64,000 nucleotides of DNA from Akkermansia muciniphila (GTDB lineage: Bacteria > Pseudomonadota > Gammaproteobacteria > Burkholderiales > Burkholderiaceae_C), in contig CALQKH020000012.1 in the NCBI GenBank assembly GCA_943331105.2, forward strand, positions 1 to 64,000, in the 5' to 3' direction. The position numbers were made by a program, and so were the translations under genes. Position 1 is the first letter of the stretch, and each line of letters opens with the position of its first letter. The notes beneath the pieces were generated by a model. It did no database searches. It was not told the DNA's origin and saw only the letters and a program-made list of their open reading frames with translations. Of this stretch, positions 52,385-60,344 are shown one piece after another.

Positions 52385-53929
52385 ATGAAGACGATATTTG
52401 TTCTGTTTGACTCTCTGGTGCGCAATGCCTTGGAATGCTATGGCGGTAGTGCCGTGGCCACTCCGCAGTTCAAGCGTTTTGCTCAGCGTGCTGTGACATT
52501 TGACAATCACTATGTGGGTAGCCTGCCATGCATGCCGGCTCGGCGAGATCTGCATACTGGGCGTCTGAATTTTTTGCACCGCAGTTGGGGTGCACTCGAG
52601 CCTTTTGACCAGTCTTTCTCCGAACTGCTTCGGTCCCAAGGCACTTACACCCACCTGATTTCGGACCATTACCACTATTGGGAGGATGGTGGTGCCACTT
52701 ACCACAACCGCTATTCATCCTGGGAATTTATACGCGGTCAAGAATGGGACAAATGGAAAGCCATGGTGCAACCACCCTTAGAGCGCTTTAAGCAGATGTA
52801 CCACCCCCTGCAACAGCCTGAAGGTCCGAACGATGGTCGCTTGCAAACCATGGTGAATCGCGAGTACATGAAAAGCGAGGCCGACTATTGTTGCCCGCGC
52901 ACCTTCCAGGCCGGATTTGATTTTCTGGATGCCAACCGCGACGCAGACAACTGGCTGCTGCATCTGGAATGCTTTGACCCCCATGAGCCGTTTGCTGCCC
53001 CTGCGCGCTTTCGCGAGCGCTACCCCACCGGTTACACCGGCCCGATTCTGGACTGGCCGCGCTACAAGCGCCATGAGGAAACCGCGTTAGAAGTGCAGGA
53101 ATTGCGTGCTAACTATGCCGCCTTACTCAGCATGTGCGACGAATACTTCGGCCGATTGCTCGACTATATGGATCGCTACGATATGTGGAAGGACACCACT
53201 GTCGTCTTGAGCACAGATCATGGTTTTTTGCTGGCCGAGCATGACTGGTGGGGCAAAAACCGCATGCCATTTTTTAATGAGATTGCGCATATCCCGCTCG
53301 TGATTGCGCATCCGGCTTTTGCAGCCCAAGCCGGCCAACGCCGCCAGGCATTGACCCAAACCACCGACTTGATGCCCACCTTGCTGGATTTGCACGGCAT
53401 GAAGCCGCCGGCCACGGTTGAGGGCCATTCCCTGATGCCTTTGCTAGCGCAAGACATGCCGCTGCGTGAAGCAGCTATTTACGGCATGTTTGGGGCGGCC
53501 ACCAACATCACCGATGGGCGCTACACCTATTTCCGCTATCCGCATGACATGACGCGTCAGGATTTGTATGAATACACCTTGATGCCTATGCACCTGAAGT
53601 CCATGTTTGCAGTGGCCGATTTAGCCCAGGCTGAGTTGGCGCGCGGTTTTAATTTCACGCAAGGGGTTCCTCTTCTCAAAGTACCGGCACGGCGCAATGC
53701 CAAAGGTCAGCCGGTGGGTCACACAGGGCAGGGAAGCGGCTACGAGGACACCACTACGGTGCTATTTGATCTGGCCTCCGATCCGGCCCAGTTACAACCC
53801 ATTCGGGACGCGGCAGTGGAGGCGCGCTTGCTGTCTCAAATTGGCAACCTGATGGCAAAAAATGATGCTCCGCCTGAAGCATTTTTAAGACTGGATTTAA
53901 GTGTGCCTGCCAAGTCCATGCGCGTCTAA
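52385..53929 (+). CDS. Sulfatase family hydrolase
   Basis: 514 residues from ATG 52385. N-terminal TIFVLFDSLVRNALECYGG with a metal-binding Asp, then the sulfatase nucleophile site C49-M-P-A-R53 followed by RDLHTGR. Later motifs are LHLECFDPHEPF, VVLSTDHGFLLAEHDWWGKN and TDLMPTLLDLHG. The second sulfatase of the cluster, of a different subgroup from the choline-sulfatase-like one. It has no signal peptide, so it acts in the cytoplasm on an imported substrate. It is divergent from gntR. Confidence 0.83.
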   Translation: MKTIFVLFDSLVRNALECYGGSAVATPQFKRFAQRAVTFDNHYVGSLPCMPARRDLHTGRLNFLHRSWGALEPFDQSFSELLRSQGTYTHLISDHYHYWEDGGATYHNRYSSWEFIRGQEWDKWKAMVQPPLERFKQMYHPLQQPEGPNDGRLQTMVNREYMKSEADYCCPRTFQAGFDFLDANRDADNWLLHLECFDPHEPFAAPARFRERYPTGYTGPILDWPRYKRHEETALEVQELRANYAALLSMCDEYFGRLLDYMDRYDMWKDTTVVLSTDHGFLLAEHDWWGKNRMPFFNEIAHIPLVIAHPAFAAQAGQRRQALTQTTDLMPTLLDLHGMKPPATVEGHSLMPLLAQDMPLREAAIYGMFGAATNITDGRYTYFRYPHDMTRQDLYEYTLMPMHLKSMFAVADLAQAELARGFNFTQGVPLLKVPARRNAKGQPVGHTGQGSGYEDTTTVLFDLASDPAQLQPIRDAAVEARLLSQIGNLMAKNDAPPEAFLRLDLSVPAKSMRV

Positions 53930-54263
53930 AGCCAACAGAACGGCGCTGCAAGGTGACAGCCATATCTTCGCCAGCACTATTGGTTTAAATGACTGCTCAA
54001 ATTGAGCTGAGGCCAACGGAGTCATTTTGTGTGGAAAAAGTGCAAGGGGTGGCGTCAAAGTCGGCGAAAACTAAGTGCATCGCGGGGCTGTGTTCTTTGA
54101 CTCAACGTGTGTCAAACGCACATTAAAATTGGCACCAATAACAAATGCTGTAGCGTTGATTGACTCTGGCAGTGGCGATGCAAGGGTGCCTCTCTATGCC
54201 GCAAGATAAATGAATGATGATTAAAAAATAAGTATGTCTAAAAATTTTACGGTTCAAAATATA
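53930..54263. other. Non-coding junction to the AT-rich island
   Basis: 334 bases without a supportable gene. The left half has the base composition of the catabolic cluster; from about 54200 on it becomes AT-rich. No clear terminator or repeat is seen. Confidence 0.5.
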
Positions 54264-54977
54264 ATGAATTTTAAATTTTATTTAATAATCGGATTTGCAA
54301 TTTTTTTAAGTGGCTGTGAAACGCTTGATAGCAAGCAGGCTAAACATCTAACTTTTACAACTCACAAAGCTAAATCTCCTTCGCCAACAGTAATTATCGC
54401 TCACGGTTGTGATGGCCCCAACGTTTGGGGCGAGGATTGGAGGAGAAGACTAGTTTCGTGGGATTATAATGCTGTTATTGTTGAGCAGTTTGTAAAGCGT
54501 GGATTTCCATCAGGTGTATGCAATAGAGGAGCCTTGATTCCGCCTGATGAAAGAAATATTGATATTTCTGAACTTATCGATTGGATAAAAATACAAAAAT
54601 GGCATAAAGGTGATGTCTCTCTTATTGGAATGAGTCATGGTGGAGCGGTTGCAATCGATGCTGCTATAAATGAAAATATTTATCCTAAATTAAAGGCCTC
54701 AGTTGCACTTTATCCAGGATGTATGCTTGTACGATATAATTATGATAAACCTAAAATCCCTGTTCAAGTGCATCTTGGAAAGCAAGATAATTGGACGCCA
54801 TGTTTAAGTTCAAACTGGTCTAATTATGAGTCTTATGTGTATGAGAATGCAGGGCACTCATTTGATATGGACTTGCCTAAAAGACAATACGCTGGACACA
54901 CAATTTGGTTTGATAAAGAAGCTGCAACATTTAGCCAGTCTCGCATTAAAGACTTCCTCGCTAAAAATCTAAAATAA
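54264..54977 (+). CDS. Lipoprotein alpha/beta hydrolase, dienelactone-hydrolase-like
   Basis: 237 residues from ATG 54264; an in-frame ATG at 54234 would add ten polar residues before the signal. Signal with lipobox FLSGC (Cys18 becomes the lipid anchor). The hydrolase fold has VIIAHGCDGPN, the nucleophile elbow GMSHGG and a C-terminal ENAGHSFDM with the catalytic His. Strongly AT-rich unlike its neighbours, so probably acquired. The substrate is unknown. About 120 bases after the stop, a CCGC...GCGG hairpin with TTTTT at about 55050-55073 may end the transcript. Confidence 0.75.
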   Translation: MNFKFYLIIGFAIFLSGCETLDSKQAKHLTFTTHKAKSPSPTVIIAHGCDGPNVWGEDWRRRLVSWDYNAVIVEQFVKRGFPSGVCNRGALIPPDERNIDISELIDWIKIQKWHKGDVSLIGMSHGGAVAIDAAINENIYPKLKASVALYPGCMLVRYNYDKPKIPVQVHLGKQDNWTPCLSSNWSNYESYVYENAGHSFDMDLPKRQYAGHTIWFDKEAATFSQSRIKDFLAKNLK

Positions 54978-55109
54978 ATAAACTATGCATGGTTTTATAA
55001 GGCGTACCAATTAAAATATTATTATTTTGTAGAAAAAATAATATAAAAAAGCCCGCGCATTGGCGGTCTTTTTCATGGAGTCGTTTAAAGCAACAGCAGC
55101 GTTTAGGGG

Positions 55110-55358
55110 TTGCTGGCACTCTGCTTGCTGCGGACAATGGGCAGCAGTTGCCCCGTTCTGGCTGCGTTCATCTCAGTCAAAACGCACGTGTCTTTGAGAC
55201 CTTTGTCCAATCACGAGATGTTGTTTGTGATCGATGCGTTTGCTAGGCGAATCGTGGACTGGCGGGTGAGCAGCTCGATGCGGACTGACTTTGTGTTGGT
55301 TGGCTTGGTGGATCCCTCACCGACTGTTCAGCTCGAATGGGTTCATTCCAACTCTTGA
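55110..55358 (+). pseudogene. Fragment of an IS3-family transposase
   Basis: An 82-codon remnant. Residues VIDAFARRIVDWRVSSSMRTDFVL match the integrase core of IS3-type transposases, where FVID.FARRIVGW is typical. The parts before and after do not continue the domain, and no inverted repeats are seen. The rest of 54978-55666 is AT-rich and holds no gene; a run of eight G at 55383-55390 is a curiosity. Confidence 0.65.
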
Positions 55359-55666
55359 GGGTCAGTTCAAGCCCTGGGCTAAGGGGGGGGCATGGGCGGC
55401 TGAGGACTACCCAGGGGACAGTGATTCAGAGAGCTGACTCACCAATAAATTATTGGGTGTTATATAAATTTTGAAATTAAATTTTAATAAATTAGTTGAT
55501 ATTTGATCATAACTTAATAATTTTTAACAATTACTATTAAAATATATACTAAAAGTTACGTAGAATTTTCATCACACGAACCTGCAAGTCTTGAGGTGGT
55601 TCTCATGTCGTCGTTATTGATTTTTTGAATTTCATCAGAAATATTTAAAATTAACGCAAACAAAAA

Positions 55667-56029
55667 ATGTTACTCGAAAAAATTTTCGCTTTGCATGAGT
55701 GGGAAATGAGTCATTTCCCATTTTTTCGAACCGCAACAGGCCGGCATATTTATGTCTGCCTTTTGAGAGATGTTTTTTCTTCGGAAGATAACCAAGATGT
55801 ATCGGTGAAAAAATTATTGTCATCTAACTTTTTTTCAGACAGAGCTATTAGGCTAAAAATTCGAGAAATGGAGCAATCGGGTTATCTCAGATCAGAATCA
55901 GGTGTGCATGATCGCAGAATTATAAAGATCAAGCCCAGTGATTCCCTGAAGAATTTGATGAAGGAGCATTCTGCTATGTTGAATGAGCTGGTATCCAAAG
56001 ATGTTATCTTTATTAAAAAGACTAATTAA
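55667..56029 (+). CDS. MarR-like winged-helix protein
   Basis: 120 residues. Winged helix: SVKKLLSSNFFSDRAIRLKIREMEQSGYLRSESGVHDRRIIKIKP, typical of MarR-type regulators with the DRR wing. The N-terminal half (EWEMSHFPFFRTATGRHIYVCLL) is less typical. AT-rich, alone on its strand, and without a visible ribosome site. The target is unknown. Confidence 0.65.
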   Translation: MLLEKIFALHEWEMSHFPFFRTATGRHIYVCLLRDVFSSEDNQDVSVKKLLSSNFFSDRAIRLKIREMEQSGYLRSESGVHDRRIIKIKPSDSLKNLMKEHSAMLNELVSKDVIFIKKTN

Positions 56030-56297
56030 ATCAGAGTTAAATTTTTGGTAATTATTATATTATATTATTTATTTATTTATTTATTTATGGGTTGGCTTTT
56101 GATAATTCAGTAGTTGCTCAAAGCGAAATTTAAAATAATTTCGGATTCGAATAAAAATCATCCGAAGGTAACGCGCCATGTGGTTCCCAAATTAACCGGA
56201 CTGGTCGGAACCCGTTTACCTGCACAACACTCAAAATCATTTCGACTTTTAAGAATGGTCTGAATAACTCTTGATAGGGAGTCGTAGGAAGCCACGA

Positions 56298-56558
56298 CTA
56301 CCCAAATGGCTTCTCAATCTTTTCTGTCAGCTGATCTATCCGAATGCTCTTGACAGCAGGGCGGCTGAGGATGCCTTGCTCGCTGGCTTTGCCGCACGCG
56401 TCCACTTCCTGACTGTGCATCAAGCAATAACGGAACCGCAAGATGTCACTTTGAAGGTGCAAGTGGTGCGTGCGCAACATGGTTGCCATCGATAGGGAGG
56501 CCGGCCTTTCTTGACCTGCGGGCAGTAAGGCGAGAACAAATCGATCAAAGCCAGGCAC
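56298..56558 (-). pseudogene. Degraded IS5-family transposase remnant
   Basis: The minus-strand text around 56470-56540 reads KKGRPPY in one frame and SMATMLRTHHLHLQ in another, joined by a frameshift. Together they resemble the GRPPYPLEVMLRIHLLQQ start of IS5-type transposases; SDILRFRYCLM follows. It is too damaged to be active. The remaining bases from 56030 to 56774 are AT-rich and hold no gene, with five copies of ATTT at 56067-56086. Confidence 0.45.
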
Positions 56559-56774
56559 ACGAGGGCGGAGCTTTGTGCAGATTTTCTTCGTTCAAAACAG
56601 GAAATTTTTTCCTACTTTATGCTGAAAAAACGCTAAATATAGTGTTTTTATTAAAAATATGAAATAAATATTATTAAAATATTGTTGCGAAATTTTGCAA
56701 TTTGTGCACTCGCAGAAGAACTGAGCATCTCAGTAGGAACCATTTGAAATTTGAAGCCTGACAAGGAAATTTCC

Positions 56775-57488
56775 ATGCTCCCGCACAACGAACCCCATTG
56801 CTTTGCAGTAGCGCTGCTTGAAGATGATCTTGATTTTGCAGATCAGCTAACAAAAGACCTGATTCCAATGAACTGCCAAGTCAGTCATTTCCACACCGGT
56901 GAAGACTGCTTAGAAGCATTGGAAAAAAATACATTTGATATTTGTCTTTTTGATCTCCAGTTGCCAAGCATAAGCGGTCTAGAGGTGATGACACGCCTAA
57001 GGACAGGAGGTCAGATGCCGCTCGTGATATTTTTGACCAGCAACGACAATGAAGCCGAAATTGAGCACACATTGCTGGCCGGTGCCGATGACTACATCAT
57101 CAAACCTCACAACCCCAACATTCTGAAGGCCAGTATCAGGGCATTGCTACGGCGCACTCGCAGCGATGCAGCGCCATTCAAAGAGCAATTGGGCGCGTTA
57201 ACTATCGATCACTCTGCATTGAGAATTTTTCTCAATGACCAGCCTGTCAACCTGACCAGCATGGAAACGACCTTGGCGTTTGCACTTTTAAGGCGCCGTG
57301 GACAAATTGTTTCACGTCAAACGCTCAATCAAACGCTGAACATTACCGACATGGCTGTAGATACACGCCGCTTGGACGTTCACTTGAGCCGTCTCAGAAG
57401 CAAGTTGGCACTGAACATCACCAACGGTTGGAAGCTGTCGTCAATTTACCGACGTGGCTATCGAATTGAATATTTCAATGAAAAATGA
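56775..57488 (+). CDS. Orphan response regulator, OmpR-like
   Basis: 237 residues from ATG 56775 with AAGGAAA upstream. Receiver domain: ALLEDDLDF acidic pocket, phospho-acceptor Asp60 in CLFDLQLP, LTSND, and IIKPH with the conserved Lys. The C-terminal part is an OmpR-type winged helix (LTSMETTLAFALLRRRGQIVSRQTLNQTL, VDVHLSRLRSKL-like). No histidine kinase lies near. It sits in the AT-rich island but is itself less AT-rich, with flanking transposon remnants. Target genes are unknown. Confidence 0.85.
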   Translation: MLPHNEPHCFAVALLEDDLDFADQLTKDLIPMNCQVSHFHTGEDCLEALEKNTFDICLFDLQLPSISGLEVMTRLRTGGQMPLVIFLTSNDNEAEIEHTLLAGADDYIIKPHNPNILKASIRALLRRTRSDAAPFKEQLGALTIDHSALRIFLNDQPVNLTSMETTLAFALLRRRGQIVSRQTLNQTLNITDMAVDTRRLDVHLSRLRSKLALNITNGWKLSSIYRRGYRIEYFNEK

Positions 57489-57818
57489 AATGGTTCCATC
57501 TCTGTTGGCCATAACAGCAGCGCAACCCTAAGGTTTCCGGACAACCCAAGCGGGTCCATCAGCCTGAGAGTGACGGCCACCTCCATGGATTCGAACTCAC
57601 CCCAGATCGCCAGAGTTCATGCGCTCTGCGGGTGGGCACGAGTGTCCAGGTCAAATCGATAAAATCGATCCTTTCTGCCCATGGATATTGGCTTTATGAA
57701 TATTAATTTATGTTAAAAACTTGTTTGTGATTCTCACGTTCGCGCTTCCCTGTTCGATAATCCGCAAAATTGAATATATCAATTCAATCAAATATTGGAA
57801 TTCATCGAGGGGAAAAAT
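57489..57818. other. Non-coding stretch with a GC-rich insert
   Basis: 330 bases without a gene. About 57510-57655 is GC-rich and unlike the AT-rich flanks, possibly another decayed insertion fragment. ATCGATAAAATCGAT at 57655-57669 is a short symmetric repeat. The last 100 bases are AT-rich and hold the promoter region of the next gene. Confidence 0.4.
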
Positions 57819-58361
57819 ATGATCAATGACAAGCATGAGTACATGACCACAGCAGAAGCTGCGCGTGACTTGGAATTGTCAATTGCCACGGTTCAGAATT
57901 TGGTGAAGGTTGGGGAATTGAACGCTCTGCGCACGCAAGGTGGGCATCGTCGCATCTTTGTTGATTCAGTAAGAAAATACCGTGAAAGGTATGGTTACCC
58001 CTTTCCTTTGAAAAAAAAGTTTAATAAGGTGTGCGTACTGCATCAAGGTGATAATTTTGATTTGATGTTTTCAGAAGTCAATGATCCAAAGCTTGTCAAG
58101 GTGATGTCTCATCCTTTGGATTTATTGAACATAGACGATACATTCGATATTTTATTTATAGATGCAAATAATCAATGGTTGAAATCCATTTCATCAAGCT
58201 TGGTAGATGCTTTGCAAAGCAAGTTCACGATCTTTATTTACAGTAGCGATGCGTTGTCAGAAGATAGTTATTTGCGTGGCTTGAGTGCCGTATTTAAGAT
58301 TCCATACAAAATAAATTCACAATTTATTTCGGGTTATATTGCAGGCTTGAACACTGTATAA
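57819..58361 (+). CDS. HTH protein with receiver-like C-terminal domain
   Basis: 180 residues from ATG 57819 after GAGGGG. The first 55 residues are an excisionase/MerR-type HTH (TTAEAARDLELSIATVQNLVKVGELNALRTQGGHRR). The remaining 115 look like an alpha/beta receiver-like fold, with strands KVCVLHQGDNF, DILFIDANNQWL (D115 at the phospho-acceptor place), FTIFIYSSD and a final FKIPYK with a Lys. I do not recognise it as a known family. It may bind DNA in response to a signal or a partner protein. Confidence 0.65.
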   Translation: MINDKHEYMTTAEAARDLELSIATVQNLVKVGELNALRTQGGHRRIFVDSVRKYRERYGYPFPLKKKFNKVCVLHQGDNFDLMFSEVNDPKLVKVMSHPLDLLNIDDTFDILFIDANNQWLKSISSSLVDALQSKFTIFIYSSDALSEDSYLRGLSAVFKIPYKINSQFISGYIAGLNTV

Positions 58362-58461
58362 AAATCATCATTTTAATTTGTGAGGTCATAGATATTTTCG
58401 GAATGGTTATTTGAATCGCCCAGGTGGCTGCAACCGCCGCCTATAGAACGCTCGGCGGCTG

Positions 58462-58490
58462 GCCCACTGGCAAAACGGGTGGGCTTTTTT
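58462..58490 (+). terminator. Rho-independent terminator
   Basis: GCCCAC at 58462-58467 pairs with GTGGGC at 58479-58484, followed by six T. A second hairpin GCCGCC/GGCGGC at 58436-58459 precedes it. It ends rightward transcription from the HTH gene before the leftward peptidase gene. Confidence 0.75.
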
Positions 58491-58499
58491 GTTTCTGAC

Positions 58500-59507
58500 T
58501 CAAGTCGGTCTGGCGGCGGCTGAAGGGACCAATCCCCATTGGGTGGTGATGCAGTGCGCCTGGCGAATCGCATCCATGGTGGCCAGTGCTGCGGCCTCGG
58601 CCGCCATCACGGTGAGCAGCATCAGATCCACTGGGCCAACTTCGGTGCCGGTCGCCAAGGCAAAGAGCGTGTCGCCATCCAGCGTGGTGTGCGCGGGGCG
58701 GATGCTGCGGGCCAGGCCGTCGTGGGCGCTCATGGTCAGGCGCTTGGCTTGGGCTTTGGTCAGGGTGGCGTTGGTGGCCACCACGCCAATGGTGGTGTTG
58801 GTGCCTGCCAGGGGGCGGCTGCCGCGCTCGCCCTGAAGCAAGGCACGTTGGGTGTCCAGCAAGTTTTTCCCATCCGCGGTGCGGGCACCAGCCAGCACCT
58901 GGCCTGTGGTCGGGTCCATCACATCGCCTACCGCGTTGCAGGCCACCAAGGCGCCCACCACCCAGGGCCCCACGCGCACGCTGGCGTTGCCGATGCCGCC
59001 TTTCATGCAGCGCTCCAGGCCAAACAGCTTGCCCACGCAGGCTCCTGCGCCCGCACCCACATTGCCAGCAGCGGGCGGGGCTGCCGTAGCCGCTTCGCAA
59101 GCTGCGTAGCCAGCCGCAGCACCGGGTCGGGCCTTGGGGTTGTCCCCTGGGCGAACGACAGCCAAGTCAAACAACACAGCCGCAGGCACGATGGGCACAC
59201 GGCCGTGGCCGGTTTCAAAGCCGATGCGATGCTCATCAAGCCACCTCACCACGCCCGTGGCCGCATCCAATCCGAAAGCACTGCCACCGCTCAGCACCAC
59301 CGCGTGCACTTTGTCGACAAGGTTGGCGGGGTCCAGCAAATCGGTCTCGCGGGTCCCGGGGGCAGCCCCGCGCACATCCACTGCACCGACCGCCCCATCG
59401 GGAGCCAGCACGACCGAGCACCCCGTCAGCCGTTCGCTCAGTGTGTGGTGACCGACCCTCAGGCCCGATACGTCGACGATGGATCCATGGATGTTTGTGT
59501 TCGGCAT
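58500..59507 (-). CDS. P1-family peptidase (DmpA/L-aminopeptidase type)
   Basis: 335 residues. N-terminal nucleophile hydrolase of the S58/DmpA family: GLRVGHHT, VLSGGSAFGLDAATGV, GNVGAGAGACVGK, then the self-cleavage region ATNATLTKAQAKRL and ARSIRPAHTTLDGDTLFALATG. DmpA-like enzymes are made as one chain and cut themselves to expose a Ser; they release N-terminal residues from peptides. Soluble. It begins about 150 bases before the tRNA gene on the other strand. Confidence 0.88.
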   Translation of the reverse strand: MPNTNIHGSIVDVSGLRVGHHTLSERLTGCSVVLAPDGAVGAVDVRGAAPGTRETDLLDPANLVDKVHAVVLSGGSAFGLDAATGVVRWLDEHRIGFETGHGRVPIVPAAVLFDLAVVRPGDNPKARPGAAAGYAACEAATAAPPAAGNVGAGAGACVGKLFGLERCMKGGIGNASVRVGPWVVGALVACNAVGDVMDPTTGQVLAGARTADGKNLLDTQRALLQGERGSRPLAGTNTTIGVVATNATLTKAQAKRLTMSAHDGLARSIRPAHTTLDGDTLFALATGTEVGPVDLMLLTVMAAEAAALATMDAIRQAHCITTQWGLVPSAAARPT

Positions 59508-59639
59508 ACTCTGGGTTTCTCCAACAGGAATTGCGCGTGTCAGGGCTTTGAGAATAGCGCTTGATGAATGCCTGTGCCATCGGCGCTCTTGGTCCGCTAT
59601 TTAAATGAGACGGCATCCAAGGAGCCCTCAAAAGCTTGC

Positions 59640-59645
59640 TATAAT
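59640..59645 (+). promoter_or_regulatory. -10 box of the tRNA-Arg promoter
   Basis: TATAAT stands 12 bases before the first base of the tRNA, the right distance for a transcription start just upstream of it. No good -35 box is seen at the usual spacing. Confidence 0.65.
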
Positions 59646-59657
59646 TCTCAGCATGTT

Positions 59658-59734
59658 GCGGCTGTAGCTCAGCTGGATAGAGTACTTGGCTACGAACCAA
59701 GGGGTCGTGGGTTCGATTCCTGCCAGCCGCACCA
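59658..59734 (+). tRNA. tRNA-Arg (anticodon ACG)
   Basis: A 77-nt cloverleaf: acceptor GCGGCTG with CAGCCGC, D-arm TAGCTCAGCTGGATAGAG, anticodon stem CTTGG/CCAAG around CTACGAA with anticodon ACG at 59692-59694, T-arm GGGTTCGATTCC, and an encoded CCA end. A lone tRNA gene, followed by a terminator. Confidence 0.97.
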
Positions 59735-59742
59735 AAAATAAG

Positions 59743-59773
59743 AAAGCCCACAACGAAAGTTGTGGGCTTTTTC
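59743..59773 (+). terminator. Terminator after tRNA-Arg
   Basis: AAAGCCCACAAC (59743-59754) pairs with GTTGTGGGCTTT (59759-59770) around a GAAA tetraloop, ending in TTTTTC. It is 8 bases after the tRNA and 16 bases before the greB start, so part of it may lie in the greB leader. Confidence 0.93.
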
Positions 59774-59788
59774 TTTGGGTCAACGACC

Positions 59789-60334
59789 ATGAGCCACGCT
59801 ACTCTCCCGGAATCAGACGATGAAGAATTGGCCTTGCCCGCCTTGCCGGCGGGTGCGCGCAATTACATGACCCCCCAAGGCTACGCGGGTATGCGAGCCG
59901 AGTTGTTTGCCTTGATCGACGATGAGCGCCCCAAGGTGGTGGAGGTCGTACATTGGGCCGCAAGCAACGGTGACCGGTCTGAAAACGGTGACTATCTTTA
60001 CGGCAAGAAAAGACTGCGTGAAATCGACCGTCGAATCCGTTTTTTGACCCGCCGACTGGAACTGGCTGAAGTCGTTGATCCTGCGGTGCACCACGGCAGC
60101 GACCAGGTGTTTTTTGGTGCCACTGTGACTTATGCCGAAGCATCGGGCCGAGAGCGCCAGGTGACCATCTTGGGTATCGACGAGGCCGACAGCTTAAAAG
60201 GTGAAGTCAGCTGGGTGTCCCCGATCGCACGCACCTTGCTCAAATCACGCGAGGGCGACGAGCTCAAACTGCTCACACCATCAGGCGTGCTGCTGATCGA
60301 GGTCTTGAAAGTCACTTACCCCAGTCCCAGTTGA
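59789..60334 (+). CDS. greB: Transcription elongation factor GreB
   Basis: 181 residues from ATG 59789; the longer frame starts inside the terminator hairpin. N-terminal coiled coil: ITPQGYAGMRAELFALIDDERPKVVEVVHWAASNGDRSENGDYLYGKKRLREIDRRI-type with the acidic tip residues D-R-S-E-N-G-D. The C-terminal FKBP-like domain has VFFGATVTY and DEADSLKGEVSWVSPIARTLLKSREGDEL. It rescues backtracked RNA polymerase by stimulating transcript cleavage. A 25-residue acidic head is extra compared with E. coli GreB. It is convergent with spoT, 10 bases apart. Confidence 0.93.
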   Translation: MSHATLPESDDEELALPALPAGARNYMTPQGYAGMRAELFALIDDERPKVVEVVHWAASNGDRSENGDYLYGKKRLREIDRRIRFLTRRLELAEVVDPAVHHGSDQVFFGATVTYAEASGRERQVTILGIDEADSLKGEVSWVSPIARTLLKSREGDELKLLTPSGVLLIEVLKVTYPSPS

Positions 60335-60344
60335 ACCACGGCGT

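Noticed and set aside
52443..52454. ops-like GGCGGTAGTGCC at the start of the second sulfatase gene
   Set aside because: The T at position 11 of the core is missing and the match is inside the coding region (YGGSA).
59658..59734. tRNA-Arg as attachment site of the AT-rich island
   Set aside because: The island ends before the peptidase gene, about 1.2 kb from the tRNA, and I found no copy of the tRNA 3' end elsewhere in the window.
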